Source: Rhizobium sp. G21
Lineage (GTDB): Bacteria; Pseudomonadota; Alphaproteobacteria; Rhizobiales; Rhizobiaceae
DNA length: 64,000 nt
Assembly (NCBI RefSeq): GCF_014158035.1
Contig: NZ_JACFXW010000001.1
Span: 3,884,001-3,948,000 of the forward strand
Reading direction: 5' to 3'
The notes beneath the pieces were generated by a model that was not told the DNA's origin, searched no databases, and saw only the letters and a list, made by a program, of their open reading frames with translations. Positions within the stretch are counted from its first letter, which is position 1. Each line of letters starts with the position of its first letter. Below are positions 32,225-40,755 of the stretch, piece after piece. The position numbers were made by a program, and so were the translations under genes.

Positions 32225-33328
32225 TTACTGAACGTTGGCGCCGACGACCTTGTCCCAACCGCCGGTGACGGCGGCCTTGTTGGCGTCGACTTCCTCGAGC
32301 GTCGGGAAGTAAGCCTTTTCATAGGACGCGGCCGGGGGCAGCTTGTCGAGCAGTTCCTTCGGGATCTTGCCGGCGGCGGACATCGCGTTGAAGCGGGCCG
32401 GGTGGCAATAGCCCTTCAGCCAGCCGAGCTGACCTTCGTCGGAATAGAGATACTCCATCCAGAGCTTGGCGGCGTTCGGATGCGGAGCATAGGCCGAGAT
32501 CGCCTGGACATAGACGCCGGCCAGAACGCCGGTTTCCGGAACGATGACGTCGACCGGCGGGTTGCCGGCCAGCGTGTCGCGCCAGGACAGGGCATTGTAG
32601 TCCCAGGCGATGACGATCGGGGTCGAGCCCTGCGCCAGCGTGCCGGCCTTGCCGATGACGGGGACGAAGCTGCCGGCCTTGTTCAGTTCGGCGAAATAGG
32701 CGAGACCGGCTTCACCGGCTTCCTTGCCGGCCTTGGCGCCGGTGGAGAGACCAGCGGCGAGAACGCCGAGAATGGCCTGGTTGGAGGCGCGCGGGTCACC
32801 GGCGAGAGCGACCTGACCGGAATATTCCGGCTTCTTGAGGTCGGCCCAGTCCTTCGGCGTGTTGGACACGAGGTCCTTATTCACGATCATCGACATGACG
32901 CCGTAATAGTCGCCATACCAGTAGCCGTCGGCATCCTTGACGTTGGCCGGGATTTCTTCCCAGGTCGAGACCTTATAGGGCTGGATCAGGCCTTCGGCCT
33001 TCATCTGCGGACCGAAAGCGAGGCCGACGTCGACGACGTCAGGAGCCTGCGGGCCCTTGTTGTCCTTGTTCGCCTTGATGGCTTCCACTTCGTCGGCGGA
33101 GCCGGCGTCGGGGTTGAGTTCGTTGACCTTCAGGCCGTACTTGGCCTTGAAGCCTTCGATCACGGCGCCGTAGCCGCACCAGTCGTGGGGAAGGGCGATG
33201 ACGGTCAGTTCGCCTTCAGCCTTGGCGGCCTTGACGAGTTCTTCCGGCGCGTCGGCGCGAGCGATGGCGGTGGTGGCCATCAGCGCGGCGCAGGACGCGG
33301 CGATGAGCGTGTTGAGCTTCTTGGACAC
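32225..33328 (-). CDS. ABC importer periplasmic substrate-binding protein (PotD/FbpA-like fold)
   Basis: 367 residues with a clear Sec signal peptide ending TTAIARA. Two-lobe class II binding protein: EGELTVIALPHDWCGYGAVIEGF opens lobe 1, DVVDVGLAFGPQ and WYGDYYGVMSMIVNKD are hinge and ligand-pocket segments, and the AKLWMEYLYSDEGQLGWLKGY C-terminal helix is typical of the extracellular solute-binding family 1/8. Acidic and aromatic pocket residues suit an amine, but the ligand is not proven. Upstream RpiR gene on the same strand. Confidence 0.92.
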   Translation of the reverse strand: MSKKLNTLIAASCAALMATTAIARADAPEELVKAAKAEGELTVIALPHDWCGYGAVIEGFKAKYGLKVNELNPDAGSADEVEAIKANKDNKGPQAPDVVDVGLAFGPQMKAEGLIQPYKVSTWEEIPANVKDADGYWYGDYYGVMSMIVNKDLVSNTPKDWADLKKPEYSGQVALAGDPRASNQAILGVLAAGLSTGAKAGKEAGEAGLAYFAELNKAGSFVPVIGKAGTLAQGSTPIVIAWDYNALSWRDTLAGNPPVDVIVPETGVLAGVYVQAISAYAPHPNAAKLWMEYLYSDEGQLGWLKGYCHPARFNAMSAAGKIPKELLDKLPPAASYEKAYFPTLEEVDANKAAVTGGWDKVVGANVQ

Positions 33329-33460
33329 TGGCTTTCTCCTCTTTGGTGGGGCAGCGTTGCTCGCCCTGTTAGTTTTCTTTCATGACGGCTGTGTGACAGT
33401 TCCGTTACGGTTCCAAACGGCTCGGCAACGGATTTGTAATAATCTTTTCAGCTTGCCCTC

Positions 33461-34342
33461 CTATTTCCCGGAAATCGGCTTGCGGAACAGCGGCGTGGAT
33501 TCGAACAGCTCCTCCAGCATCGTCATGCGCTCGCGGGTCTTTTCCCAATGCGAGCCCTGAATGGCCTCGATCAACGCTTCCACCACGAACAGCGTCACCA
33601 CCGAGGAATCCCAGGCCGACGGCGCTTCGATGCTGAGCCGGAAACTATGCCGGGCATGCTTGACGATCGGCGAGCCCCATTGATCGGTGAACAGCACGAT
33701 GTCGGCGCCGTGTTCGGCGGCGGTGCGCGCGAGCGCCTCGAGCTGGCTTTCATAGCGCCGGATGTCGAACAGGATCAGCACGTCGCCGCGGCTCATGTTC
33801 AGCACGTAATGCGGCCAACTCGACGCATTCGACGATATGCGCGTCACGCCCGGACGGATGACCTGCAGATGGGTGAACAGATACTCGGCGATGGCGCCGG
33901 TGATGCGACCGCCGGCGAGATAGACCGAGCGCTTGCGGTCGCCGATCAGCCGCGCCGCCGCGTCGAAATCCTGCGGATCGAGCGCGCCGAGCGACTGGCG
34001 CATATTGGCCATCACCGCCTCGGCGAAGCGATTGAGAATATGCGCGCCCGGCGCATTGGGCGCCATGCGCTCATGCTTGGTGATCGGGTTGGAAATGGTT
34101 TCTTCCAACTCCTGGTGCAGGCGCGACTGGAACTCGGTAAAGCCCTTGAAGCCCAGTTTCTGCACCATGCGGACGACCGTCGGCGTCGACACCCTGGCCG
34201 CTTCCGCCACCGTGGTGATCGAACCGAGGCCCGACACGGGATAATTGTCCAACAGGCTGTTCGCCAGCTGCTTTTCGGCGCGGGTCATGGCGTCGTAGCC
34301 CGCGGTGATGAGATCCGAGACCGTGGAGGCGGTGGTTGTCAC
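33461..34342 (-). CDS. RpiR-family transcriptional regulator
   Basis: About 293 residues from a GTG at 34342, which has AAGGGG 10 bases upstream; a TTG at 34396 would lengthen it. N-terminal helix-turn-helix (ITTVAEAARVSTPTVVRMVQKLGFKGFTEF) and C-terminal SIS (sugar isomerase) domain with SVYLAGGRITGAIAEYL and DVLILFDIRRYESQ. SIS domains sense phosphorylated or amino-compound effectors. It lies between the leftward ABC importer and the rightward catabolic genes and probably controls both. Confidence 0.92.
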   Translation of the reverse strand: MTTTASTVSDLITAGYDAMTRAEKQLANSLLDNYPVSGLGSITTVAEAARVSTPTVVRMVQKLGFKGFTEFQSRLHQELEETISNPITKHERMAPNAPGAHILNRFAEAVMANMRQSLGALDPQDFDAAARLIGDRKRSVYLAGGRITGAIAEYLFTHLQVIRPGVTRISSNASSWPHYVLNMSRGDVLILFDIRRYESQLEALARTAAEHGADIVLFTDQWGSPIVKHARHSFRLSIEAPSAWDSSVVTLFVVEALIEAIQGSHWEKTRERMTMLEELFESTPLFRKPISGK

Positions 34343-34355
34343 CAGTGCTGTTCCC

Positions 34356-34405
34356 CTTCCAGTCTTTGCTGGAGTTTTGCAAAATATGAAGGGCAAAGCT
34401 GGAAC
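34356..34405. promoter_or_regulatory. Inverted repeats in the divergent rpiR-catabolic promoter region
   Basis: TTTTGCAAAA (34375-34384) is a perfect palindrome. It is flanked by TTCCAGTCTTTGC (from 34357) and GCAAAGCTGGAA (34393-34404), which form a second inverted repeat around it. A plausible operator for the RpiR regulator. Confidence 0.5.
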
Positions 34406-34509
34406 GGAGTCAACAGATTTTTCGTATCGGCCTGTTCATGATGTGGATTGACAGAAAATTAATTCTGGAGAATTCTTTTCAGAACGGGGAACCAGAGGCG
34501 AAAAAAGCC

Positions 34510-35266
34510 GTGCATCTTTTGACCGACCAGGACGGACAGCCCGTCACTGTGATCAATCAAGGCGGATCCAGCGCCATCCTGCTCGTTTGCGAGCACGCCT
34601 CCCGGCGGTTGCCGGAAAAACTCGGCGCGCTCGGCCTCGACGAGGAGGCGCTGACGGCGCATATCGCCTGGGATCCCGGCGCGCTCGCCGTCTCCCGGCT
34701 GATTTCCGAAAGCATGGACGCTGCGCTGGTCCAGCAGAATTTTTCGCGTCTCGCTTATGACTGCAACCGTCCGCCGGAAGCGCCCGACGCGATGCCTGAG
34801 GTGAGTGAGATCTACGAAATCCCCGGCAATCGCGATCTGTCCGAAGAGGCGCGCCAGGCGCGCGTCGAAGCGATCTACCGGCCTTTCGAAGGCGCGCTTT
34901 CCCGCGAAATCGACGCCCGAGCCAAAGCCGGTCGCCGCACCGTCATCGTCACCATGCATACATTCACGCCCGTCTATAAAGGCGTGGCGCGCGACGTGGA
35001 GAGTCGGCGTGCTGCATGACGCGGACCAGCGTCTCGCCGACGAGATGCTGGCGCGCGCCGACGGCCGCTACGTTGTCAGGCGCAACGAGCCCTATGGCCC
35101 CGCCGACGGCGTGACCCACACGCTGAAGCGGCACGGCCTTGAAAACGGGCTGGTGAATGTCATGATCGAAATCCGCAACGATCTGGTGCGGGATGAGGCC
35201 GGCCAGGCGCGCGCCGCCGGCTTCCTGTCGGGCCTGTTGGGCGAAAGCCTCGCCGCGCTCGGCTGA
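34510..35266 (+). CDS. N-formylglutamate amidohydrolase-like enzyme (one apparent frameshift)
   Basis: About 251 residues after removing one extra base at about 35003 (ARDVE continues as GVLHDADQRLADEML); the family is usually ~250. Conserved blocks are LLVCEHASRRLPEKLG with a metal-binding Glu/His, HIAWDPGALAVSRLIS, SRLAYDCNRPP, and TMHTFTPVYKG. The family hydrolyses N-acyl glutamate bonds. Start uncertain: GTG at 34510 fits the length; an ATG at 34438 has no binding site. First gene of the rightward catabolic operon, where it may cleave a gamma-glutamyl amide rather than formylglutamate (inference). Confidence 0.88.
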
Positions 35267-35355
35267 AGAATGACCTGAACAACCGGGCGCAAAGACCCGG
35301 GTTCAAGCATGATGCATGAACAACCGGTCCAAAAGGACCACTGGGGAACACGACA

Positions 35356-36902
35356 ATGTCTGACGGTTATACTGAACACGATAAAAAGCAGGACATGCAT
35401 GTCCTGCACTCCATGGGCTATGCCCAGGAGCTCGAGCGACGGATGAGCGGATTCTCGAATTTCGCCATCTCTTTTTCCATCATCTGCATCATGTCGGGGG
35501 CATCAATTCGCTCGCCCAGGCCACGTCGGGCGCGGGCGGCATCGCCATAGGCATCGGCTGGCCGCTCGGCTGCCTGATGTCCGGCTTTTTCGCGCTGGCG
35601 CTGGCGCAGATCGCCTCGGCCTATCCGACCGCCGGCGGTCTCTATCACTGGGGTTCGATCCTCGGCAACCGCTTCACCGGCTGGCTGTCGGCCTGGCTGA
35701 ACCTGCTCGGCCTGATCACCGTTCTCGGCGCCATCAATGTCGGCACCTATTACTTCTTCTTCGGCGCCTTCGGCTCGATGTTCGGCATGGAGGACACGCT
35801 CTATGTTCGCGTCGCCTTCGTCGCCGCGATCACCGCGCTGATGGCGGTAATCAACCACATGGGCATCGGCCTGACCGCCAAGCTGACCGACATGTCGGGC
35901 TATCTGATCCTGGCCGCCGCCATCGGGCTGACCATCGTCTGCCTGATCAGCGCGCCCAGCTATGACATCGCCCGCCTGTTCACCTTCACCAACTATTCCG
36001 GCGAGGCCGGCGGCAATGTCTGGCCGTCCGTGTCGGGCGGCTGGGTCTTCGCGCTCGGGCTGCTTCTGCCGATCTACACGATCACCGGCTATGACGCTTC
36101 GGCGCATACCTCGGAAGAGACCGTAAAGGCGCAGATTTCGGTTCCCAAGGGCATGATTTCGTCGGTGCTCTGGGCCTCGATCTTCGGCTACGTCATGCTT
36201 TGCGCGTTCGTGATCATGATCCCGAACATGGATGAAGCGGCCAAGCAGGGCTGGAACGTGTTCTTCTGGGCGATGGACAGCCAGGTCAATCCGGTCGTGA
36301 AGAACATTCTCTATGTCGCGATCTTCATCTCGCAGTTCCTCTGCGGCCTCGCCACCGTCACCTCGGTGTCGCGCATGATCTTCGCCTTCTCGCGCGACGG
36401 CGGTCTGCCGGCCTCCAAGGCGCTCGCCAAGGTCAGCCCGTCTTTCCGCACGCCGGTCGCGGCCATCTGGACGGGCAGCATTTTGTCGGTTCTGTTCGTG
36501 TGGCTGACCTCCGAAATCAGCATCGGCGAAGCCTCGGCCTATGCGATCGTCGTGTCCTGCACCGTCATCTTCCTGTTCCTGTCCTTCGCGCTGCCGATCG
36601 GCCTCGGCCTTCTGGCGCATGGCACGCCGAAATGGAACAAGATGGGCCCCTGGGACATGGGCGCCGCAAAATTCAAGCTGGTGGCTGTCCTCGCCCTGAT
36701 TTCGATGGTGGTGATGTTCGTGATCGGCGTGCAGCCCCCGAACGACTGGGCGCTCTACATCACAGTCGGCTTCGTGATCCTCACGGCGATCGTCTGGGTG
36801 GTGTTTGAACAGCGCCGGTTCAAGGGCCCGCCGATCGGTGACGAAGTCGCCAAGCGCCAGGCCGAAATCGCGGCCGCCGAGCGCGCCGTCGGCCAAGCCT
36901 GA
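35356..36902 (+). CDS. APC-superfamily amine/amino-acid permease (one apparent frameshift)
   Basis: About 515 residues once a G missing from the run ending at 35500 is restored (IMSGG to INSLAQATSG). Twelve or so membrane helices. Segments typical of the APC superfamily are FAISFSIICIMSG, the AYPTAGGLYHWGS motif, YDASAHTSEET in the middle, and FAFSRDGGLPASKALAKVSP. Members of this branch import GABA, putrescine, choline-like or ethanolamine-type amines. Lies between the amidohydrolase-like and the ligase genes, which suggests that its substrate feeds the ligase. Confidence 0.93.
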
Positions 36903-36910
36903 ACCACGAT

Positions 36911-36957
36911 GGAAAGCCGCCTCAGGTCTCAAGAGGCCGGAGGCGGCTTTCCCTTTC
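36911..36957 (+). terminator. Terminator or attenuator between permease and ligase genes
   Basis: 13-bp perfect stem GGAAAGCCGCCTC (36911-36923) / GAGGCGGCTTTCC (36940-36952) followed by CTTTC. It would cut the transcript between the APC permease and the glutamine-synthetase-like gene at least partly. Confidence 0.65.
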
Positions 36958-37000
36958 AAAAACGGGAACAACGGGCTCGAAGCACCCGGATAGAACAAGA

Positions 37001-38380
37001 ATGGATTTCCTCATGAGCACTGCCTATTCATTCGACGATCTCAAGAAGGACGTTGCCGAAGGCCGCATCGACACGGTTCTTGCAGTCCAGGTCGACATGC
37101 AGGGCCGCCTGATGGGCAAGCGGTTCCAGGCGCAGTATTTCGTCGAGAGCGCTTATGAGGAAACCCATAGCTGTAACTATCTCCTCGCCACCGACATGGA
37201 GATGGAAACGGTCTCCGGCTACAAGTCGACGTCCTGGGAAAAGGGCTATGGCGACTATACGATGAAGCCGGATCTTTCGACGCTGCGTCGGATCCCCTGG
37301 CTCGAAGGCACCGCCATGGTGCTGTGCGACATGCTCGACCATCACACCCATGAGGAAGTGCCGCATTCGCCGCGCGCCATCCTCAAGAAGCAGGTCAAGC
37401 GTCTGGAAGCCATGGGCATGAAAGCCTTCATGGCCACCGAACTCGAATTCTTCCTGTTCGACCAGACCTATGACGACGCCCGCCAGAGCGGCTATCGCGA
37501 TCTCAATCTCGTCTCCGCCTATAATGAAGACTACCACATCTTCCAGACCACCAAGGAAGAGGATGTGATGCGGGCGATCCGCAATGGTCTGCAGGGCGCC
37601 GGCATCCCGGTCGAGAATTCCAAGGGAGAGGCGTCCGCCGGCCAGGAGGAGATCAATGTCCGCTATGCCGAGGCGCTGACCATGGCCGACCGGCACGCCA
37701 TCATCAAGAACGGCTGCAAGGAGATCGCCTGGAGCCGCGGCAAGGCCATCACCTTCCTCGCCAAGTGGAACTACACCGCCGCCGGTTCGTCCTCGCACGT
37801 GCACCAGTCGCTTTGGTCGCTCGACGGCAAGCCGCTGTTCTTCGATCCGAATGGCCGCTACGGCATGTCCAAGCTGATGGAGCATTATGTGGCGGGCCTG
37901 CTGGCGCATGCTGGCGAGATTACGCTGGCGCTCGCGCCCTATATCAATTCCTACAAGCGCTTCGTGGCCGGCACGTTTGCGCCGACCAAGGCGGTCTGGT
38001 CGAAGGACAACCGCACTGCGGGCTACCGCCTCTGCGGCGACGGCACCAAGGGCATTCGCATCGAATGCCGCGTCGGCGGCTCCGATCTCAATCCCTATAT
38101 CGCGTTTGGGGCGCTGTTGGCCGCCGGCATCGACGGCATCGAGAAGAAGATGGAGCTCGAAGACCCGTTCAGCGGCGACGCCTATGGCGCGGCCGGCGTG
38201 CGCGAAGTGCCCAAGACGCTGCGCGACGCCACCGACATGTTCACCAGTTCGACGCTGCTGCGGGACGCTTTCGGCGACGATGTTGTGGACCACTATACCC
38301 GCGCGGCGCGCTGGGAGCAGGAAGAGTATGACCGTCGCGTGACGGACTGGGAGGTGGCGCGCGGTTTTGAACGTGCGTAA
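37001..38380 (+). CDS. Glutamine synthetase-like gamma-glutamyl-amine ligase
   Basis: 459 residues of the GlnA fold. ATP/metal segments are MATELEFFLF, SAGQEEINVRYAEAL and NYTAAGSSSHVHQSLW; the glutamate site includes NSYKRFVAG and GYRLCGDG. It lacks the Tyr adenylylation loop (NLYDLPP) of true glutamine synthetase and matches the PuuA/IpuC/GlnA4-like branch that joins glutamate to amines instead of ammonia. A second ATG at 37013 has GGA 8 bases upstream and may be the real start. Neighbouring permease, amidohydrolase, ALDH and ADH point to amine or amino-alcohol catabolism. Confidence 0.9.
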   Translation: MDFLMSTAYSFDDLKKDVAEGRIDTVLAVQVDMQGRLMGKRFQAQYFVESAYEETHSCNYLLATDMEMETVSGYKSTSWEKGYGDYTMKPDLSTLRRIPWLEGTAMVLCDMLDHHTHEEVPHSPRAILKKQVKRLEAMGMKAFMATELEFFLFDQTYDDARQSGYRDLNLVSAYNEDYHIFQTTKEEDVMRAIRNGLQGAGIPVENSKGEASAGQEEINVRYAEALTMADRHAIIKNGCKEIAWSRGKAITFLAKWNYTAAGSSSHVHQSLWSLDGKPLFFDPNGRYGMSKLMEHYVAGLLAHAGEITLALAPYINSYKRFVAGTFAPTKAVWSKDNRTAGYRLCGDGTKGIRIECRVGGSDLNPYIAFGALLAAGIDGIEKKMELEDPFSGDAYGAAGVREVPKTLRDATDMFTSSTLLRDAFGDDVVDHYTRAARWEQEEYDRRVTDWEVARGFERA

Positions 38381-38404
38381 ATCGCAACACTCCACGCTAG
38401 CGCT

Positions 38405-38433
38405 TTGACGAAATCACAACGATGTGACATATT
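38405..38433 (+). promoter_or_regulatory. Promoter and operator of the toxin-antitoxin pair
   Basis: TTGACG (38405-38410), 17 bases, CATATT (38428-38433). TCACA-ACGA-TGTGA (38414-38427) fills the spacer as a perfect inverted repeat, the classical position for an autorepressing antitoxin. Confidence 0.7.
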
Positions 38434-38457
38434 GGCAGTCTTTCCATGGAGGCCGCT

Positions 38458-38943
38458 ATGGCGATCGATACGGCATGGTTTCATCAACAGTTGGAGAAGC
38501 GTGGTAGCTCTGTTCGGGGACTGGCGCGGTATCTTGGGCTCGACGCCAGCGCCGTGTCCCGAATGCTGAACGGCGAACGCAAGATGAGCGCCGAGGAACA
38601 GGACCGGATAGCGGAGTTTCTCGGCGTCAGTATCGAAGAGATCGCGTTTCATCGTCGCGGAGTCGCTGCCGGCTTCAGCGAAAGCAAGCAAAGCGCCTAC
38701 AATGCCGAAGTGGATCGGAAGGGACAGCCTGCTGTGTCCAACGAGTGGTTTTCGGAGAAGGATGTCATCTACAAGGATGGCAAACGCTGGATGGAGGGAC
38801 GCAACGGTGAACTCGTTGAAGTGCATCGGGTATTTGGCTGCATGAAGGGCACGGTCACGATCATGCCCGGCGTCGATCTCACGGAGCCGATGGAGTTTGA
38901 GTGGAGCGAAAAACTCTACACCGGCGAGCGTGGGAATGGGTAA
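38458..38943 (+). CDS. XRE-family antitoxin of a toxin-antitoxin pair
   Basis: 161 residues. N-terminal helix-turn-helix of the XRE/Cro type (VRGLARYLGLDASAVSRMLNGERKM), then a linker and a C-terminal ~70 residues (KRWMEGRNGELVEVHRVFGCMKGTV) of unknown fold that would bind the toxin. The ATG at 38458 has GGAGG 5 bases upstream; an in-frame ATG at 38446 is less favoured. The stop overlaps the toxin start by 8 bases. Base composition looks lower in G+C than the flanking operon, suggesting acquisition. XRE plus PIN is less common than the usual VapB-type (AbrB, Arc) antitoxins. Confidence 0.85.
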   Translation: MAIDTAWFHQQLEKRGSSVRGLARYLGLDASAVSRMLNGERKMSAEEQDRIAEFLGVSIEEIAFHRRGVAAGFSESKQSAYNAEVDRKGQPAVSNEWFSEKDVIYKDGKRWMEGRNGELVEVHRVFGCMKGTVTIMPGVDLTEPMEFEWSEKLYTGERGNG

Positions 38944-39355
38944 GGGGCTGTTGCTCGACACCTGCGCTGTGATCTGGATGTCGAGACACGAGGATGTGTC
39001 CAAGGAGGAGGCGATGAACGCGATCAACTACGCGGAGCAGGACGGAACGAAGGTTCTTGTCTCTCCTGTCACGGCATGGGAAATGGGCATGCTTTTGGCG
39101 CGCCGACGCATTGCTGAAACCAAGACGGCGCAGGAGTGGTATCGAGGGTTCATGGAAACGGCCGGGTTTGATGAGGCGCCTGTCACAGCCGACATCTTCA
39201 TGGCCTCTTGCGAGTTGCCGCATCTGTCGCACAAAGACCCCATAGACCGCATCCTGATCGCCACCGCGCGCGAACACGATTTGACCATCATTACCCGCGA
39301 CCAGGCCATATTGGCCTATGGCGCGGCGGGCCATGTCAGAGTGCTGGCCTGTTGA
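38936..39355 (+). CDS. PIN-domain ribonuclease toxin (VapC-like)
   Basis: 139 residues, a complete PIN domain. The first acidic residue is in LLLDTCAVIW, the Glu is in SPVTAWEMGML, and the C-terminal acidic pair is in KDPIDRILIATAREHDLTIITRD. VapC-type toxins cut tRNA or rRNA when freed from antitoxin. All metal-binding residues are present, so it is probably active. It overlaps the XRE antitoxin and ends 16 bases before the ALDH gene. Confidence 0.9.
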   Translation: MGKGLLLDTCAVIWMSRHEDVSKEEAMNAINYAEQDGTKVLVSPVTAWEMGMLLARRRIAETKTAQEWYRGFMETAGFDEAPVTADIFMASCELPHLSHKDPIDRILIATAREHDLTIITRDQAILAYGAAGHVRVLAC

Positions 39356-39371
39356 ACTGGAGTGAAGAAAG

Positions 39372-40754
39372 ATGACGATGATCCGATGCATATCGCCGGT
39401 CGACGGTTCGGTCTATGCCGAGCGTCCGGCCATGAGTTACGACGACGCGGCTACCGCGATCGGCCGCGCCCGCGCCGCGCAAAAATCCTGGGCCAAGCGT
39501 CCGCTGGAAGAGCGCGTGTCGCTGGTGTTGAAGGGCGTCGCTCGCCTCAACGAAATGGCCGAGGATGTGGTCAAGGAACTCGCCTGGCAGATGGGCCGTC
39601 CGGTCCGTTACGGCGGCGAGTTCAAGGGCTTCAACGAGCGCTCCAACTATGTCGCCTCGATCGCGCACGACGCTCTGGCTCCGCTGCTCATCGAAAAGAG
39701 CGACAAGTTCGAACGCTATATCAAGCGCGAAGCCCATGGCGTCGTCTTCGTCATCGCGCCGTGGAACTACCCTTACATGACCGCGATCAACACGGTCGCG
39801 CCGGCGCTGATGGCCGGCAATAGCGTGGTGCTCAAGCATGCCAGCCAGACGCTGCTGGTCGGCGAACGCATGGTGCGCGCCTTCAACGAAGCCGGCGTGC
39901 CGGAAGACGTGTTCATGAATGTCTTCCTCGACCACGACACGACCTCCAAGCTCATTGCGGCAGGCTCGTTCAATTTCATCAACTTCACCGGCTCGGTCGA
40001 AGGCGGTCGCTCGATCGAACGCGCCGCCGCCGGCACGTTTACCGGGATCGGCCTGGAACTGGGCGGCAAGGATCCCGGCTATGTGATGGAGGACGCCGAT
40101 CTCGACGCCGCCGTCGATACGCTGATGGATGGCGCGACCTACAATTCCGGCCAGTGCTGCTGCGGCATCGAGCGCATCTATGTGAACGAGAACCTCTACG
40201 ATGCTTTCGTCGAGAAGTCGGTCGCCTGGGTGTCCAACTACAAGCTCGGAAATCCACTCGATCCCGAGACGTCGCTCGGGCCGATGGCGCATAAGCGCTT
40301 CGCCGCCACCGTCCGCGCCCAGATCGAGGAAGCCGTCGCCAAGGGCGCCAAGGCGCTGGTCGATCCGAAACTGTTCCCTGCCGATGACGGCGGCGCCTAT
40401 ATCGCGCCGCAGATCCTCGTCGATGTCGATCACTCGATGTCCTTCATGAATGAAGAAACCTTCGGCCCGGCCGTCGGCATCATGAAGGTGAAATCCGACG
40501 AAGAAGCCATCGCGCTGATGAACGACTGCAAATACGGTCTCACCGCCTCGGTCTGGACCCAGGACGCCGAACGCGCCGCCCGCATCGGCAACGAGCTGGA
40601 AACCGGCACCGTGTTCATGAACCGCGCTGATTATCTCGACCCTGCTCTGTGCTGGACCGGTGTCAAGGAAACGGGCCGCGGCGGCTCGCTCTCCGTCATC
40701 GGATTCCAGAACCTCACCCGTCCGAAATCCTACCACCTCAGAAAGTCGTTCTAA
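39372..40754 (+). CDS. Aldehyde dehydrogenase (NAD(P)+-dependent)
   Basis: 460 residues. The oxyanion/amide Asn is in IAPWNYPY, the Rossmann segment is NFINFTGSVEGG, the general base Glu is in LELGGKDPGYV and the catalytic Cys is in GQCCCGIERIYV. GGAGTGAAG lies just before the ATG. In context it would oxidise the aldehyde made by the alcohol dehydrogenase coded 1 base downstream. It is separated from the ligase gene by the toxin-antitoxin insertion. Confidence 0.94.
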   Translation: MTMIRCISPVDGSVYAERPAMSYDDAATAIGRARAAQKSWAKRPLEERVSLVLKGVARLNEMAEDVVKELAWQMGRPVRYGGEFKGFNERSNYVASIAHDALAPLLIEKSDKFERYIKREAHGVVFVIAPWNYPYMTAINTVAPALMAGNSVVLKHASQTLLVGERMVRAFNEAGVPEDVFMNVFLDHDTTSKLIAAGSFNFINFTGSVEGGRSIERAAAGTFTGIGLELGGKDPGYVMEDADLDAAVDTLMDGATYNSGQCCCGIERIYVNENLYDAFVEKSVAWVSNYKLGNPLDPETSLGPMAHKRFAATVRAQIEEAVAKGAKALVDPKLFPADDGGAYIAPQILVDVDHSMSFMNEETFGPAVGIMKVKSDEEAIALMNDCKYGLTASVWTQDAERAARIGNELETGTVFMNRADYLDPALCWTGVKETGRGGSLSVIGFQNLTRPKSYHLRKSF

Positions 40755-40755
40755 C

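Noticed and set aside
34438..35266. HutG of histidine degradation
   Set aside because: No other hut gene nearby; neighbours point to amine or amino-alcohol catabolism.
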